From assembly GCF_009389715.1 (NCBI RefSeq), contig NC_052404.1, positions 10,796,480 through 10,860,479 on the forward strand: a DNA stretch of 64,000 nucleotides, read 5' to 3'. The stretch's first letter is position 1; each line of letters starts with the position of its first letter. A program made the position numbers and the translations under genes. Of this stretch, positions 44,230-55,176 are shown in pieces. Under the pieces are notes generated by a model. The model was not told where the DNA came from. It did not search any database and worked only from the letters and a program-made list of their open reading frames with translations. This DNA is from Phoenix dactylifera. Its lineage: Eukaryota > Streptophyta > Magnoliopsida > Arecales > Arecaceae.

Positions 44230-45370
44230 CCGCAATTTACAACCGAAGGGGCCATAAAAAAATGATTGTGTTAAGTTTGAACGGATGTCGGTGTTGCCGT
44301 TGCTGATGTTAGTCCAAAACTTCGTGTATGCATTTTTACATATAAACCCCTTGATTGTGTGTAATATCATATATAAGTCTCCGCCAAACCAACCACTGAT
44401 GACACCCAATTCTTTTTCGCTCCAAGGTTCACCTCGGCCTGTCTGCCATTTCCGGCTTTCCGTAGGTAACGAAGCTTTTGTTTGTAAAGCTTTCAGAAAC
44501 AAAGTTTTTCTTAGTAAAATTTAATTTTTCGGTAAATAATAAAAAATTATTTGATAATTATATTTTTAAAATGCTATGAAACTTTCACATCTATTTAATA
44601 ATTAAACTAAAATAGCACTTTGATATTAGAAAATGATAATGGGTGATACTACATCACACTTTCAATTGTCTATCTATTTATACTATCAAAAAATATTATT
44701 AATTTTTTTTAATTTTATAAATGATATATTTAGACATTTTAGTCTAATATACTATTTTTTAAATATTTTTATTATAAATATAATAATATATATATAATGA
44801 TAATATTATAATATAATAATATGGCTTATTATTATAATATAGTATTATAAATAGTTATGAAAATGGCGGCGGAGATAGTGACTTTGTAGAAGCAACTAAT
44901 GATAATGGCAATGGCATGGCAGGTAGAGCAACAAAAGTGACAATAGTGATGATAGTCTGATGGTGGCAGTAGCAGTGATAAAGTCGATAGTGGTTGTGGT
45001 GTTCGGCGACAGTCATGATGGCAAAGGTGACAATAAAAGCAACGTAGAGGTGGCAATGCCGGTGATGGAAGTGATGTTGGCTGTGATTTTCAAAAACATA
45101 AAATTCTTATTTTAAAAATTTTAAAAGAAAGAGTTTTTTTTTCTTTCATGTTTTATATAAATAATAAAAATATTGTAAAACAAAAACTAAAAATAATAGT
45201 ATCAAATATATTTCTTATCTTGATTACTATAATTTTATTTTAAAAAATATAAAGGAATGCCAAATAGACCTAAAAGCACCTTATTTGGCCTCACCTTCTT
45301 GGTTCGCTCGTCAAGAGAGAAATGAAAAAATTTTAACTATCAAGCACAAAATTGCATATATCACCCAATA
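44230..45370. other. AT-rich intergenic DNA, possible degraded DNA transposon
   Basis: The segment 44480-45290 is very AT-rich around a GATGGTGGCAGTAGCAGTGA-type core (about 44860-45080). It ends in GCCAAATAGACCTAAAAGCA, a phrase common at the ends of small non-autonomous plant transposons. I could not define terminal inverted repeats, so this is a suggestion only. Confidence 0.3.
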
Positions 45371-45374
45371 TAAG

Positions 45375-45500
45375 TGTAACAACCTAAGACCTGATAAAAA
45401 AAAAAAAAGCTAGCCGGAATGTATTATTTGAATTTTTTAGTCTTATATAGGTATCCAAACTCAATCCCGTGCATAGCTGATATGGGACTAAATACACATA
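45375..45500 (+). repeat. Solo short LTR-like repeat
   Basis: It starts TGTAACAACCTAAGACCTGA, contains GCTAGCCGGAAT and TATATAGGTATCC, and reaches TATGGGACTAAAT. This word order matches the reverse complement of 55032-55137 (TGTAACAACTTAGGACC, GCTAGCCGAATAT, TATAAGTACCC, TGTGGGACTAAAC). It is thus another, more diverged member of that family. Confidence 0.6.
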
Positions 45501-46232
45501 TATAAATCCTGACAGTTAGTCCACAAGAAATCATGTATTTGATATTGAGGCCATCCACCGTGCTTCTCACGTGCATCACACCTTATTAATATAGTTTTAC
45601 ATAAAAAGCACATCATGCAACAAGAGAGTATTTCAATAAATCACACACTGATTATGATGAAATTATATAGTACCAGGCACTAACAGGAGAAAATTAGGTT
45701 TGCCCAGCTATATTCACTTTTGTATTAATACCTCTTTTCAGATACGCAAAAAAGACCATTGCTTCCTATTTGATGATCTACAAGGGGTTTATCATGATTT
45801 CCTCTTCACCCAGAAAGAAAGTGCACTTCCACAAACATCTGGACAAAATTCACCACCATGCGGTCAGACAAGAGAATAAACTGCGCTCTGTAAAACAACT
45901 GACACAAAAATCACTATGGCTGCGTGCAATCAATGCCAGAAAACTTTGGCCTGATCTCAGAAACAAAATGAAAGAGCTCACTGTAATATTCTGTAAGAAT
46001 ATATCTATATATACAGGCCCTTTTCAATTCTCATCATGTTCACCAAATCAGCCTCGTATAAGTTAAGCTTCCCTCACCTGTTCTTGAACATTCTTCCCTG
46101 CACTTGTCCTTCCAGTCCAAGCAAGCATTGCTGCCGGGGAAGGAACTCAAGACAATTAAATGGCAGACATGCATTGTGGTAAGAGGTAGGCCGGCCAGCC
46201 ACAGCGCAGTCGAAAACCTGGGCTTCTCATTC
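45501..46232. other. 3' flank of the ankyrin gene
   Basis: Intergenic. It should hold the 3' UTR of the minus-strand ankyrin gene. The plus-strand frame at 45770-46066 has no recognisable features. Confidence 0.4.
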
Positions 46233-49200
46233 TCAAATAGCATACATTTTCTTGTACTCATTGCCGAACAATTCCCCATCTGACAGACAGGAGGCAGAAA
46301 ATGATCGGGACCTACTAAGCGACGACCTTCTGATGCTTCTCAGCTTCTTAGCCTCGATCCGATGGGCAATCACCCAGTAGAGCATGGTGCCCAACGTTGT
46401 GGCTAATATGGTGGTCCCTATAATCGTCACTCCAACAGCCAACCACCTCTCATGCTTCCCCACTACAATGAAAGACAGTGCAAGGAATGCAACACTTATA
46501 AGCACGCAGGCCAGCCACATGAGCTTGTTGATGACTGCCATCATTTGTTTCTTCGCCTTGCTCTCTATAACCACTATGGATGTTTGCACCACCACGACAG
46601 CTAAAGATATGAAGAGAGCCACAGAGTCGAAGATGAAGAAGATCATGAAAGGTGTTTGGTGTGAGATGCTGGCTTCCCCTAGACTGAGCCCAAGGGCGAG
46701 GTTTTCAGAATCTACATATTCGCCAGGAACGGTGAAGATGGCTGCGAATGCTACAGTGGCAATGAGGACAGCAACAACAGTGTTGGAATTGATTGCATTG
46801 TTGAGGCCCTCAGCATGCAGCTTGTTCAACTTCTTTGCAATCCCCTGCACGCGTTTCCTGGTCTGGCGGGTGTGCTCGAGCTGGGAGTGGACCTCGTGCT
46901 TTATCTCGCTTACTTGTTGCTTCAGTTCGCGAGCAGGATTTGGGGGTCTGATGGTCCTCGCATTCTGGACACCATGCTCTACTAATATGGTGGCAACATC
47001 TGTATTTCCCGTTTTCTGAGCAGTGTCGAGCGCCGTCTCTCCTGATTTATTGATAGCTGCAATATCGATTTCCTTGAGCTCAATAAGTCTTCTTACAATC
47101 TGCACAAAAATTTATTAATGAGTCCACAAATTCGGTCGATCGGAGTAGTCTATGAAAAATATTTACGACAAAACTAGGCAGCCAGGGGAATTGAGAAATA
47201 ACTGGAAACACATCTTTCATATGCTGAAGGAGATGGAGGACATAAAGATAACAAAAGAATCGAGAAGAAAATACAGAAGCAGGTTCGCAATTAAAGAGAA
47301 TTACAAACACAATAGCCCTGACTACCTTTTTCCTCATCAGCTCATGTATATGGTACGCCAGAAACAATATGCTCATGCCCTATGTAATGTGGTAATAGCC
47401 ATTATAGCTTATCTACTCAACTTCAAGGCTCTAATACTTATTCTATAAACTATAGCTGTAAGAGCAAGATTGTATAAAATCTTCTGAATGGATGTTCTTT
47501 GTCATTTTGTTTCTAGTATGAGCAAATGCTCTATCTTACTACTCTAGTTGTACTCCAGAAGTAGGTTTCTTAACTTTACAAGTGAAGGAAATAAGCAACA
47601 GGCAACGGTACCATCCATTGTTCTTATTCTCAGTTCTTAACTTTCCTAAGAAGTTTGTATGAGAAGATTGCATATTTTGTCTAAGAAATATTCTACATGG
47701 AAACCCTCGGCCAAATGATTCTTTTTTTGAGAGAGATGGAGGGAGAGAGAGAGTTCGGTAATGATTTATATGGTCTTTGATCGAGTCCACAACTCCACTA
47801 TTGGATTGGAAAAAGTATTTCCACTGCAGAACCAACAGAATTTTTCATTACTGTAATAGTTATTTCCCATAATACCCCATAAATCAGAATATTCTGTTTA
47901 TTTATAACCCAAAAGACTCTGAATGCCCTCCTGCCCAAGATTCAGTCCTCAACTTTGATGTAATTGATGATATACCGGCAACCAAAATGCTGACAATTTT
48001 ATGTGCTGTAAACTGATGATGCAAAGATATTAAGTAGCATGCTCTTCATTTTTATTTGCAGAACACAAGAGTCGCCATCTACAGATCAAATAAAGTTGCA
48101 TGCTCTTTCTTCTTCTTTTTTTTTTTCCTTTTCTTTTCTTTTCTTTCTTCTTTTGCAAAATGGTGGCAAATTTGCCTGCTCTTCTAGTTCAATGATAGGA
48201 ACATATGACACTGCAATCCTGCAGGCTATGATAAACGTCCTGATCATCACGTCAATAATAAAGATTCGAGAAATGAAGAATGATCTTCTTTAAGCATCAT
48301 TCCTTACGAGCTAAAACTTCCAGAGGAAACTTACAAGAAGCAAAATATTGGCCCAATAAAGTTTTTGATCCATCAATTTTAATAAAAGCAAAGTAGAATA
48401 TATAGAATGTCCTGGCCAGGGAATACCGCCTATCTTCATCAAAAGGCTCCTAATGATCATACTCAAAATCAACACTGGTTGGCCTCATTACTCGATGCAC
48501 TCAATGAACAAAATAAGAAACCATCCTACATGTTTCTCAAGTCAAACTGCATGCGCATGATGAATCTATCGGCTACTCAGTCAAGAAAACCTCTATCACA
48601 CAAATTAATCTTATAAAGATGAGAGGGAAGCATGGTAGGCCTCAGACATTTCACTGTTTCTCCTATAATATCAGTTCATTTATTTTAGTGGTGTTAATTC
48701 TGTTCCTGGCACATTATGATTCAAGATAAGCATTTTAATCCATTCTTTTCTTTTCAACTAATATATTACTGCAATTAAGTTCCATCTGACTGCATCTCCT
48801 TTTGAAATGTACAATAGATGAACAAAACAAAATGAAAGATGAGTATGGGCTACCTGCAATTTTTAACAAATGTCACAAATTGCAGAATGCAATGAAGATA
48901 GGCACAGGAGCAATAAAGCCAATAATTACTAGATTTAGATTTATCTGCAGTTTGCTCCAGAAAAAACAGCCATGGCTTGGCATTGCGATCAAGAAATGAC
49001 ATGGCAAGTGTTCCTTAAAATTCATGTAGAAGCCACCAACATTCAGAAGTATTTCAAAATGTAGATGATGAATATCTTGATAGTTGTGCATACTGATGAA
49101 GAATAGACCCCATCGACCACATCAAGAAAGTAAATGATTGAGAAAATAGTCTACACAAAAACAATAAATGTCTTGAGAACTATTCACCTGAGTACGACCC

Positions 49201-50668
49201 TTCCTAGCTGCTATATGAAGCGCCATATTGCCCTTTGCATCCACCAAGTTGACCAGAGTGGGCTTGCACTTGAGAAGCTCCTCGACTAGGTCTAAGCTTG
49301 TTCCCTTGACTGCCATGTGAAGTGCAGTCTGTCCTTTCTTATCAGTTCTAGTAGCAATTCCAGAGTCTTTGTTCAGAAGGGCTTTGACAACTTCCAGGTG
49401 GCCATTCCTTGCAGCAGAATGCAGAGCACTTTTACCATTGCTCCTTGCAATTAGTGCCAAACTCCCATCAGCTTCCAATAGGAGATTCACCACCTCGATA
49501 TGACCTTGTGTGGCAGCAGTGTGTAATGCTGTGGTGTTTGATAAGTCCACAGTCATGGAGAGCTCTGGAAGAGCCATCAAAAGCTCCTTTACAACATCTA
49601 GCCAATGCAATTACTTAGTCAGTCAAATGGTGAAAAAACAAAAGCTGTATTTAGATGCTGATGTTTAATTGATACCAGAGTTGCCAGATTCTCCAACTTC
49701 ACTGACTGCATGTGTGGATGTCACCATGCAGTCTATTAATAACATCTCAAACATGCAATGTAACAGCTCAAAATTAAGCAAATAACATCAACACATTGAC
49801 TTATTTAAGTGTCTGCAGGTGAAACAGCTTTCTCATGCCAACTATATTTTTTTTGCCAAGTGGAACCTCTTTCCTATGTCTGAACATTATTTTTGATTTA
49901 ATCAGAGGACATGTACACACGACTTTATTAAGGTAGTCACCTTTATGTGTCGATGAAAGACCAATAAATAAGAGGCAAAGATTTAGAAACAGAAACCAAT
50001 GAGTAAATCAAGAGCAGACAATACAGAAATAATTTTCGGATTTAGGACGAACCATTCGGTAAACAAAAAAATAAAAAAAAGGAAAAGAGATAAAGAACTA
50101 TTTGGACAATATTTTACCGAAGATAAGCAGGGAAAAGAAAGGACATAAACCGCAATCCCCTGTATCCAGGAAAATTATTATCTTGCATAATAAACTTCAG
50201 AAAAACTTAGGAAAATGATATTGCATTGAAATTTCTGAAAACTTAACAAGTGAATAGAATCTCTAGAAGTCTGCCATACGAATCGACGACATTTGAGTTC
50301 AAAAGCAACATTTTTTTTATGATAGAGCTAATACCTGCATCCCCTTGCTTGGCGGCTATGTGCAGAGCGTCATAACCATTCTTAGCCTTCATTCCAGCCA
50401 TCGCAACATCATGGTACTTGATCATTTCATTCACCACATCAACATACCCATACTCGGCGGCAACAAAGAGCGCAGTTTCTCCTGCCTGATTCTGCTTCAT
50501 CAGCAACTCTTCCAATCCCTTCTCATTGGCACCTGAAATGATCTCCTTCACCACAGTCAAATTTCCTGCCCTTGCAGCCGAATGCAATGGAGTGTCATCC
50601 CGTTTCCCCGTCAGCTGCTTCGTCATCTTCTTCCGGCGGAAGCTCTGCTGTCCGACCGGCAACTCCAT
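46233..50668 (-). CDS. Ankyrin-repeat PGG-domain membrane protein (ITN1/ACD6 group), three exons
   Basis: Exons on - at 50335-50668, 49188-49597 and 46233-47099 total 1611 bases, 536 residues, the usual size for this family. The ATG at 50668 (MELPVGQQSFRRKKMTKQLT) is preferred over an in-frame TTG upstream. Residues from about 27 to 310 hold ankyrin repeats (DDTPLHSAARAGNLTVV, GETALFVAAEYGYVDVV, GKSALHSAARNGHLEVVKAL, GNMALHIAARKGRTQ). The C-terminus (about 347-500) is the PGG domain, starting LNNAINSNTVVAVLIATVAF with VPGEY, and has four predicted membrane segments. A Ser/Arg-rich tail (SLSRSRSFSASCLSDGELFG) follows. Relatives act at the plasma membrane in salt, abscisic acid and defence responses; the exact role here is unknown. 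Both introns have normal borders. Confidence 0.92.
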
Positions 50669-51770
50669 CTTTCCAGGCAATTTGCCTCAATGTATGGAAG
50701 CACCTCCTAAGCTAAAATATCCTCTCGGAGCAAAAACTAAAATCTAGAGACAAACTCCTCAGAGCTCCATCCAGGTTGCCATGATGGGAAGCCTCAGAAC
50801 TCAAAACGGCCAGATGAATCATACGATCCCACATCATTGAAGCCCTGCATCCAAAAGCAGCAGGCCAATTACCACAAAGTTTTGTACTTTCTGAATCCAT
50901 CCCCCCTGGCTCCCCATTCCCATCCATCCACCATTATCCACATCAGCGACAAAAGCAATAAAGAAAAGCAAAAAGGAATAGAAAATGGTAAAGGAGGAAT
51001 TCTGCTGCAGTACCTCGCCAGTGCCACAATCTAAACAAAGGAGCCCCATTTGGACAGAATTAACAATTGGCTGTCGAGGCCTCCCATTCATGCCACAAAG
51101 AGGACATAGGAAAACCACCCATATGGCCTCAACGCTCCCCATAATCTACTCATAAAATAGATAAACACAAAGCACCAGAGCTTGCCCCCTCCCCCAGCTC
51201 GAATCTACTTTAAAGAAAATTTTAAAAAGAATCAAAACAAGAAGGGGAAAAGACATTTTTGGATGGTATCATCACATGGGCATTGCGTCCATCAACATTT
51301 GGGCAGAATGCAGAGAGAGATAATATATGTAGGAAAGATTAATAAGAGAACAAAGATTTTTTTTTTTAAGAAAAAAGGAGACAGGATCATCAAGGCTCAC
51401 ATGGGGGGGACGAGAGAAACACATACCTGCAGTGGAGCTATCTATGATCCAAGACCCAAACCAATCTCCTGCCATGTGGAAATGGGCCCCTGCCGCCATT
51501 GCATTCAGGGAGACATGAGACCATGGAAGCAGCAATCCTCTCCAAGGGGAGGCCTTTCATCAAATGATGAGGAGTGGAACCACTTCAATCCATACCAAAC
51601 AGCGATACGGTCGTCTGCGTATTTGATCAATTTTATAACAGATCCATAAAGGTGGTGATTATGGCGTTCGATTGGAAGAAGGAGAAGCATTAAGGAGGAG
51701 AAAGTCCTTGGAAGATTTACTAATTTAGACGATCGAATATAACGAATTGGTGGTTAGAAATTGTATTGTT
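50669..51770. other. 5' flank and possible 5' UTR of the ankyrin gene
   Basis: No coding pattern is seen. A C-rich stretch (CCCCCTGGCTCCCCATTCCC, about 50900) and a poly-T run at 51356-51367 occur. Many family members have an intron in the 5' UTR, so the promoter may lie further right. Confidence 0.35.
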
Positions 51771-52160
51771 TGCATCAAGATTTACTGGATTTGACGAGAG
51801 CGGCGACGACCCAATTGGAGAAGGGCGTTGACCGTTGACGAGGGAAGGCCGGATGGGGCCCGCCAGAACGCGGCCGGAATGGGGCCCGTACGGGGGTCCC
51901 GTTTTTATCGTTTCCTTGGTCGGCCATGGCCACCCGAAGAGGAGAGAGCAGAAGCTGATCGGACGGATCGGGCGCTGAAGGAGGGGAGAGATTGCGCTGC
52001 TCCGCGGGTAAGTTTATGTCCCCGGTCTCGGAACCTGGGTTTTGGAGATCCCAGCGCACGTGTTGGGGTCCGCCACGAACCGCCCGAGGACCGACCGAGC
52101 CTGGTTTGTCCCAGCAAGCGGCTAAATTCTGCACGTGCCGCAACTAGCACTCTTTGACCG
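51771..52160. other. GC-rich island
   Basis: About 390 GC-rich, CpG-rich bases stand out from AT-rich surroundings. Frames on both strands (51775-52143 on -, 51828-52157 on +) are open but show no family signature. The most likely reading is a CpG-rich promoter or first non-coding exon upstream of the ankyrin gene, or of a gene not recognised. Confidence 0.35.
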
Positions 52161-53899
52161 ACTTCAACAGCGTGCAGTGATTTTGCTGGACCGTGTGATC
52201 AAGATCAGATGGCAGTCGTGGATCCAGCCTTCAACAACCATCGGAAGTCCAGGTTTATGACTGAATAATAAAATACTGTAACTGGTTTAGCTAATTCCCC
52301 CCATACGTGGGCTTGCTTGGGCTTTGGCCCATTTCATGTAACCGATGTGTATGGTCCTGAAATATGGGCGTCCGATCGAAGTAGACAGGTCGGACTATCC
52401 TCTAGGCAGCCTTTAAAAATGTTTGATGCATATGGGCCCCTGCAGCTCTCTTCATGCCACAATGTTGCTCTTGCCATGCTGTGCCCATCAAAAGAGTTGA
52501 CACTAGATCCCAGAAGGGAAGAAGTCAGGGAACTTATCCATACCGCATGCTACAAAAAGAAAGCTTAGAGCGAAAACAGATTCCAAGTTGAGATCTCACA
52601 ATGTTTTAGCATTTACATTTTACTGATGGTCGCTATCTGTTGTCACTAAAACGTAATAAAACTCCCGACACTAGACTGCTTCAGGACCGCCCAAATGGTT
52701 TATATCTCAACGACAGCGATAATAACTTGATCCCAAGCAGATTATCGAAGGGTAAGTAAACTCTTAACTAAGTTTTGATCCATCAAGGATAAGGTAATCT
52801 GTGTGTGTGCGTGAATCTTCTGAACTGTCCATCTGGAGAGCGCTGACTCCTCAACCGGGGAGCCGTAGCAGGGCATCCATTTGGATCGTCTATTTGTTTG
52901 TGCTTTCATCTCACGTCACATCAATGTGGAAGGGAACCACTATAACTGTTGATGCTGATTCCAAACAGCTGCGCTCACACACACAGGATTTTCCAGACTA
53001 ATTAACAATGAAAAACTTTCAGCAGGAATATTGATTTCTGCTGCCTTGTGCCCCTTCAACAGATGGGGCGACTTCTTGTCTAAAAGATAGGATTGCCGAC
53101 AAAAAGAACTGGACCAAGAAAAAGGAAGCGATGGTAGATAATATAGATATGCTTTCCCACTTACATTGAAGAAACCTAAAAAAGAAAATCTTAGGACATA
53201 AACAAATGAGAGGGGAAATTGAATGATCCTCGTCACTTTTGGGTGCGAGATTTCAATATATCTGCAGTCTTTTGGATACAAATACATCCATTGTTTCAAT
53301 CTAGAGCTCTAACAACACAATTGTCCCCACTGTTATAATGTTATGGTCAGGCATAATAATATAATGGAAAAAAAATAGTAGAAACGCAGATTAGATAAGT
53401 GAAGACCTCGCATTTTTTGACTAAGATGGTGCTGCCATCAGAAAACAGGTAATCTGTAATGATCTCTGATATCAGATTAATTCCATACTTTTCTCACGCT
53501 CGAGTTGCTTTTACAAAATATTCTTGCACAAATATATGACGTTCGGAGCAAAGCAAATATGGGGCAATTTCAGGAAATGAAATAAACAGTTCTTCCCAGA
53601 ACAAGACAAATTCATACTGGTTTCCTTCACCAGGCCACGGGCAAAGCATCATCAATAGACAACCCTTTGACCTTCAAACTTCCATTTACTTGGAATAATG
53701 AAACCATGAGAGATATCACCAATCACAGCTTCCCCTAATATAGAAAATAAACATTAATTGTTATTATAATTAGAAGCCAATATGCATTTATTTCAGCATA
53801 TACCAATCGGAGTTGGCATAGCAACAAGCTATGTTCAATCTCTCCCGCCATGATGCAAAATTGCAGCAGAAGCATTTACAAGCTGTGCAGCTGATCTGA
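52161..53899. other. Intergenic, nothing recognised
   Basis: AT-rich with short non-conserved frames. The right part (about 53300-53899) may be the 3' UTR of the exons at 53900-54582. Confidence 0.35.
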
Positions 53900-54582
53900 T
53901 CATAGCCATCCTGCAGAGTACATCATATTCCAGAAGCAGATCAAAAAATTAGCAGATGCTCTCATTAAATAAAGATCAACCATTGGATGTGGCAGCACAT
54001 TCTTCTCAACTAAAGTAGCAAGAGAGGTTCAGAAAGCATGATTTCAATGCAAAAAACAAAGTGCATATTTCTTCAATGAAGATCTTTTTGTTGAAAAATG
54101 ACCTAAATTCAAGGGAGCACATCCAAGATACAGCAGAAAGCATATAAAAATGATTCAGACCTAAATGGAGAACCAAATAATATTAGAGAAGAGGTGAACG
54201 ACAGTAACAGCACACTGAATTAAGCAATCATGGTACTCACTGGATGATTGTCTGGCATCTTCAACAGTTTGTATCATCAATTCATACAGGACATATCCAC
54301 CGTGATGGCAGCCAGGCATCCTGAGAGCCATTTTCCCTAATTCATCCTAATTTGCAACAGCTTACAAGAAATTAATATACAAAATAAACAAAAAAATCAA
54401 CAAAATATAATACTGAAACTAACCCTTGAAACGGTGTAAAGCTGAGTGGACTCAAAACCATCTTGAGCTCTAGAATACAGCTGGTAAATTTTCTTTGACT
54501 CCATATTACATTTCAGAAAGAAAAAAGCTGTCGGCCTCACATTCATTTCCCTGCGAGATATTCCAATAAAGACTGGATCTGT
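53900..54582 (-). CDS. 3' exons of an unrecognised gene
   Basis: Two in-phase coding exons are clear on -. The first is 54424-54582 (acceptor TGCAG; ISRREMNVRPTAFFFLKCNM, then KIYQLYSRAQDGFESTQLYT). The second is 54241-54346 (DELGKMALRMPGCHHGGYVL, then YELMIQTVEDARQ), ending at a good donor GTGAGT. The next acceptor (53911-53912) would add only three codons before a stop at 53900-53902. I do not recognise the family. The sequence upstream of 54582 turns into repeats within 160 bases, and no start or upstream exon is seen. The gene may be truncated or have its 5' end beyond the repeat block. Confidence 0.5.
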
Positions 54583-54739
54583 CTGCATGCAGTTAAACAC
54601 CTGTCAGCAACATGCATGGACTATAACATGTGCAATGCAATTTGAACGATCAGATGTGAAGCATCCATACTTGGAGTATATTTTATGGGAGAATATTAAG
54701 TTTGAAGAGAGAGACAAAGTAGAGACTATGATGGTATCT

Positions 54740-55151
54740 AGGACTTCACCCAAAACGGCTAGCCATAAGGTATTTTTTTGGGTTCCTTAATCCTGTATAA
54801 ATACCAAAGATCTTCTCGGTGAATAACCAATGTGGGACTAAACATGTGCCGGCACAAGTCCGTACATACTCTCCGTTTAAGCTCGTCAGGCTAATGATTC
54901 AAATCCATTCAAATCTAATCACAAGCGTCATGATCATCCCATGGTCAGCCTCCACAAACTCTTGCTGCAGTGCCCCCTAATCCACTATGGGCCGCGTTCG
55001 CTCTGATACCATTTGTGAGGACCCGCGTGGGCATGTTTAGTCCCACATCGTTTATTCGCCGAGATCTTGGGTACTTATACAGGACCAAAAAAAATATATT
55101 CGGCTAGCCATTTTGGATGAGGTCCTAAGTTGTTACAAATGGTATCAAAGC
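54740..55151. repeat. Inverted LTR-like repeats with divergent primer-binding motifs
   Basis: Arms 54740-54846 and 55032-55126 are reverse complements with moderate divergence (AGGACTTCACCC..GTGGGACTAAACATG against its complement). The segment 55014-55137 has LTR-like ends TGTGAGG..TTGTTACA. On its left is GCTCTGATACCA (55000-55011), the complement of the initiator-Met primer site. On its right is TGGTATCAAAGC (55140-55151), a primer site in the opposite direction. The composition resembles short-LTR (TRIM-like) elements, rearranged here. Confidence 0.65.
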
Positions 55152-55176
55152 TTAAGGTTTAAGTCCACTAGGGACT

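Noticed and set aside
51775-52157. GC-rich frames on both strands
   Set aside because: High GC lowers stop frequency. No conserved pattern, and both strands are open equally.
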